The notes under the pieces were generated by a model. The model worked only from the letters and a program-made list of their open reading frames with translations. It did not search any database and was not told the DNA's origin. The translations under genes and the position numbers were made by a program. From positions 19,166,501 to 19,230,500 of the forward strand of contig OY720097.1 in the NCBI GenBank assembly GCA_963082875.1: 64,000 nucleotides of DNA, given 5' to 3'. Source of the DNA: Corella eumyota (taxonomy: Eukaryota > Chordata > Ascidiacea > Phlebobranchia > Corellidae). Each line of letters begins with the position of its first letter. Positions within the stretch are counted from its first letter, which is position 1. Below are positions 63,929 through 64,000 of this stretch, piece after piece.

Positions 63929-64000
63929 ATGAATTTCTTCTTAGTTTTATCAATATTGTTTTTTGGTTGGCAAGTCTTTGGAGATAAAGTTTATTCTAAT
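63929..64000 (+). CDS. 5' end of a secreted or membrane protein (runs off window)
   Basis: An ATG at 63929 opens a frame that stays open to the last base, 24 codons. It reads MNFFLVLSILFFGWQVFGDK and then VYSN, a good signal peptide with a hydrophobic core and a likely cleavage near VFG/DK. The upstream context (AATCAAA) is A-rich, as for other starts here. Only the leader is visible, so the family cannot be named. A chance open frame is possible in such AT-rich DNA. Confidence 0.5.
   Translation, partial: MNFFLVLSILFFGWQVFGDKVYSN

Overview
The window is AT-rich animal nuclear DNA: every convincing gene is multi-exon with GT-AG (rarely GC-AG) introns, except one. The gene set is a bilaterian, probably deuterostome, repertoire: an SLC6 transporter, SKI2 helicase, TMEM185, the homeobox gene Uncx, ABHD17, neurochondrin and LDLa-repeat GPCRs. 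Compact genes, short introns and acceptor sites just upstream of start codons suggest a tunicate (ascidian), but this is an inference and the species cannot be fixed from the sequence. No rRNA or tRNA gene, CRISPR array or retrovirus-like element was recognised.

Layout. 1-5336 (-): 5' two thirds of an SLC6 transporter, running off the left edge. 6335-10030 (+): a SKI2/SKIV2L RNA helicase in one uninterrupted exon. 10429-11218 (+): a small membrane-anchored DnaJ protein in three exons. 11789-13700 (+): TMEM185 in seven exons. 14275-19153 (-): Uncx in five coding exons, with a GC-rich CRE/E-box cluster in an intron. 19.2-24.4 kb: a gene-poor stretch with a ~178-bp tandem repeat. 24443-26467 and 28927-31114 (+): two tandem paralogues of a secreted TSP1-like plus von Willebrand A protein, each with a dibasic processing-type site between the two parts. 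31154-45362: a head-to-tail segmental duplication of about 7 kb, each copy carrying an intact 14-exon gene (-) for a 924-residue LDLa-repeat rhodopsin-like GPCR. A tRNA-derived SINE is present in the first copy only. 45377-47930 (+): the ABHD17 depalmitoylase, starting 11 bases after the duplication end. 49888-52052 (-): neurochondrin. 53-56.3 kb: repeat-rich DNA with a possible promoter and untranslated exons. 56355-60440 (-): a coiled-coil protein with a degenerate TKL-like kinase domain, built in part from a duplicated exon pair. 60.5-63.9 kb: non-coding, with a 34-bp minisatellite next to a second SINE. 63929-64000 (+): the first exon of a secreted or membrane protein running off the right edge.

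The genes do not form one pathway. The most distinctive part is 24-45 kb, where two families of extracellular or cell-surface proteins (vWA/TSP1 secreted proteins and LDLa GPCRs) have both expanded in tandem. The left edge of the GPCR duplication lies in the 3' UTR of the second vWA gene and its right edge lies at the ABHD17 start codon, so flanking regulatory DNA of both genes was copied too. Exon coordinates were read by hand from splice signals and reading-frame continuity. Every complete model sums to a multiple of three without internal stops.
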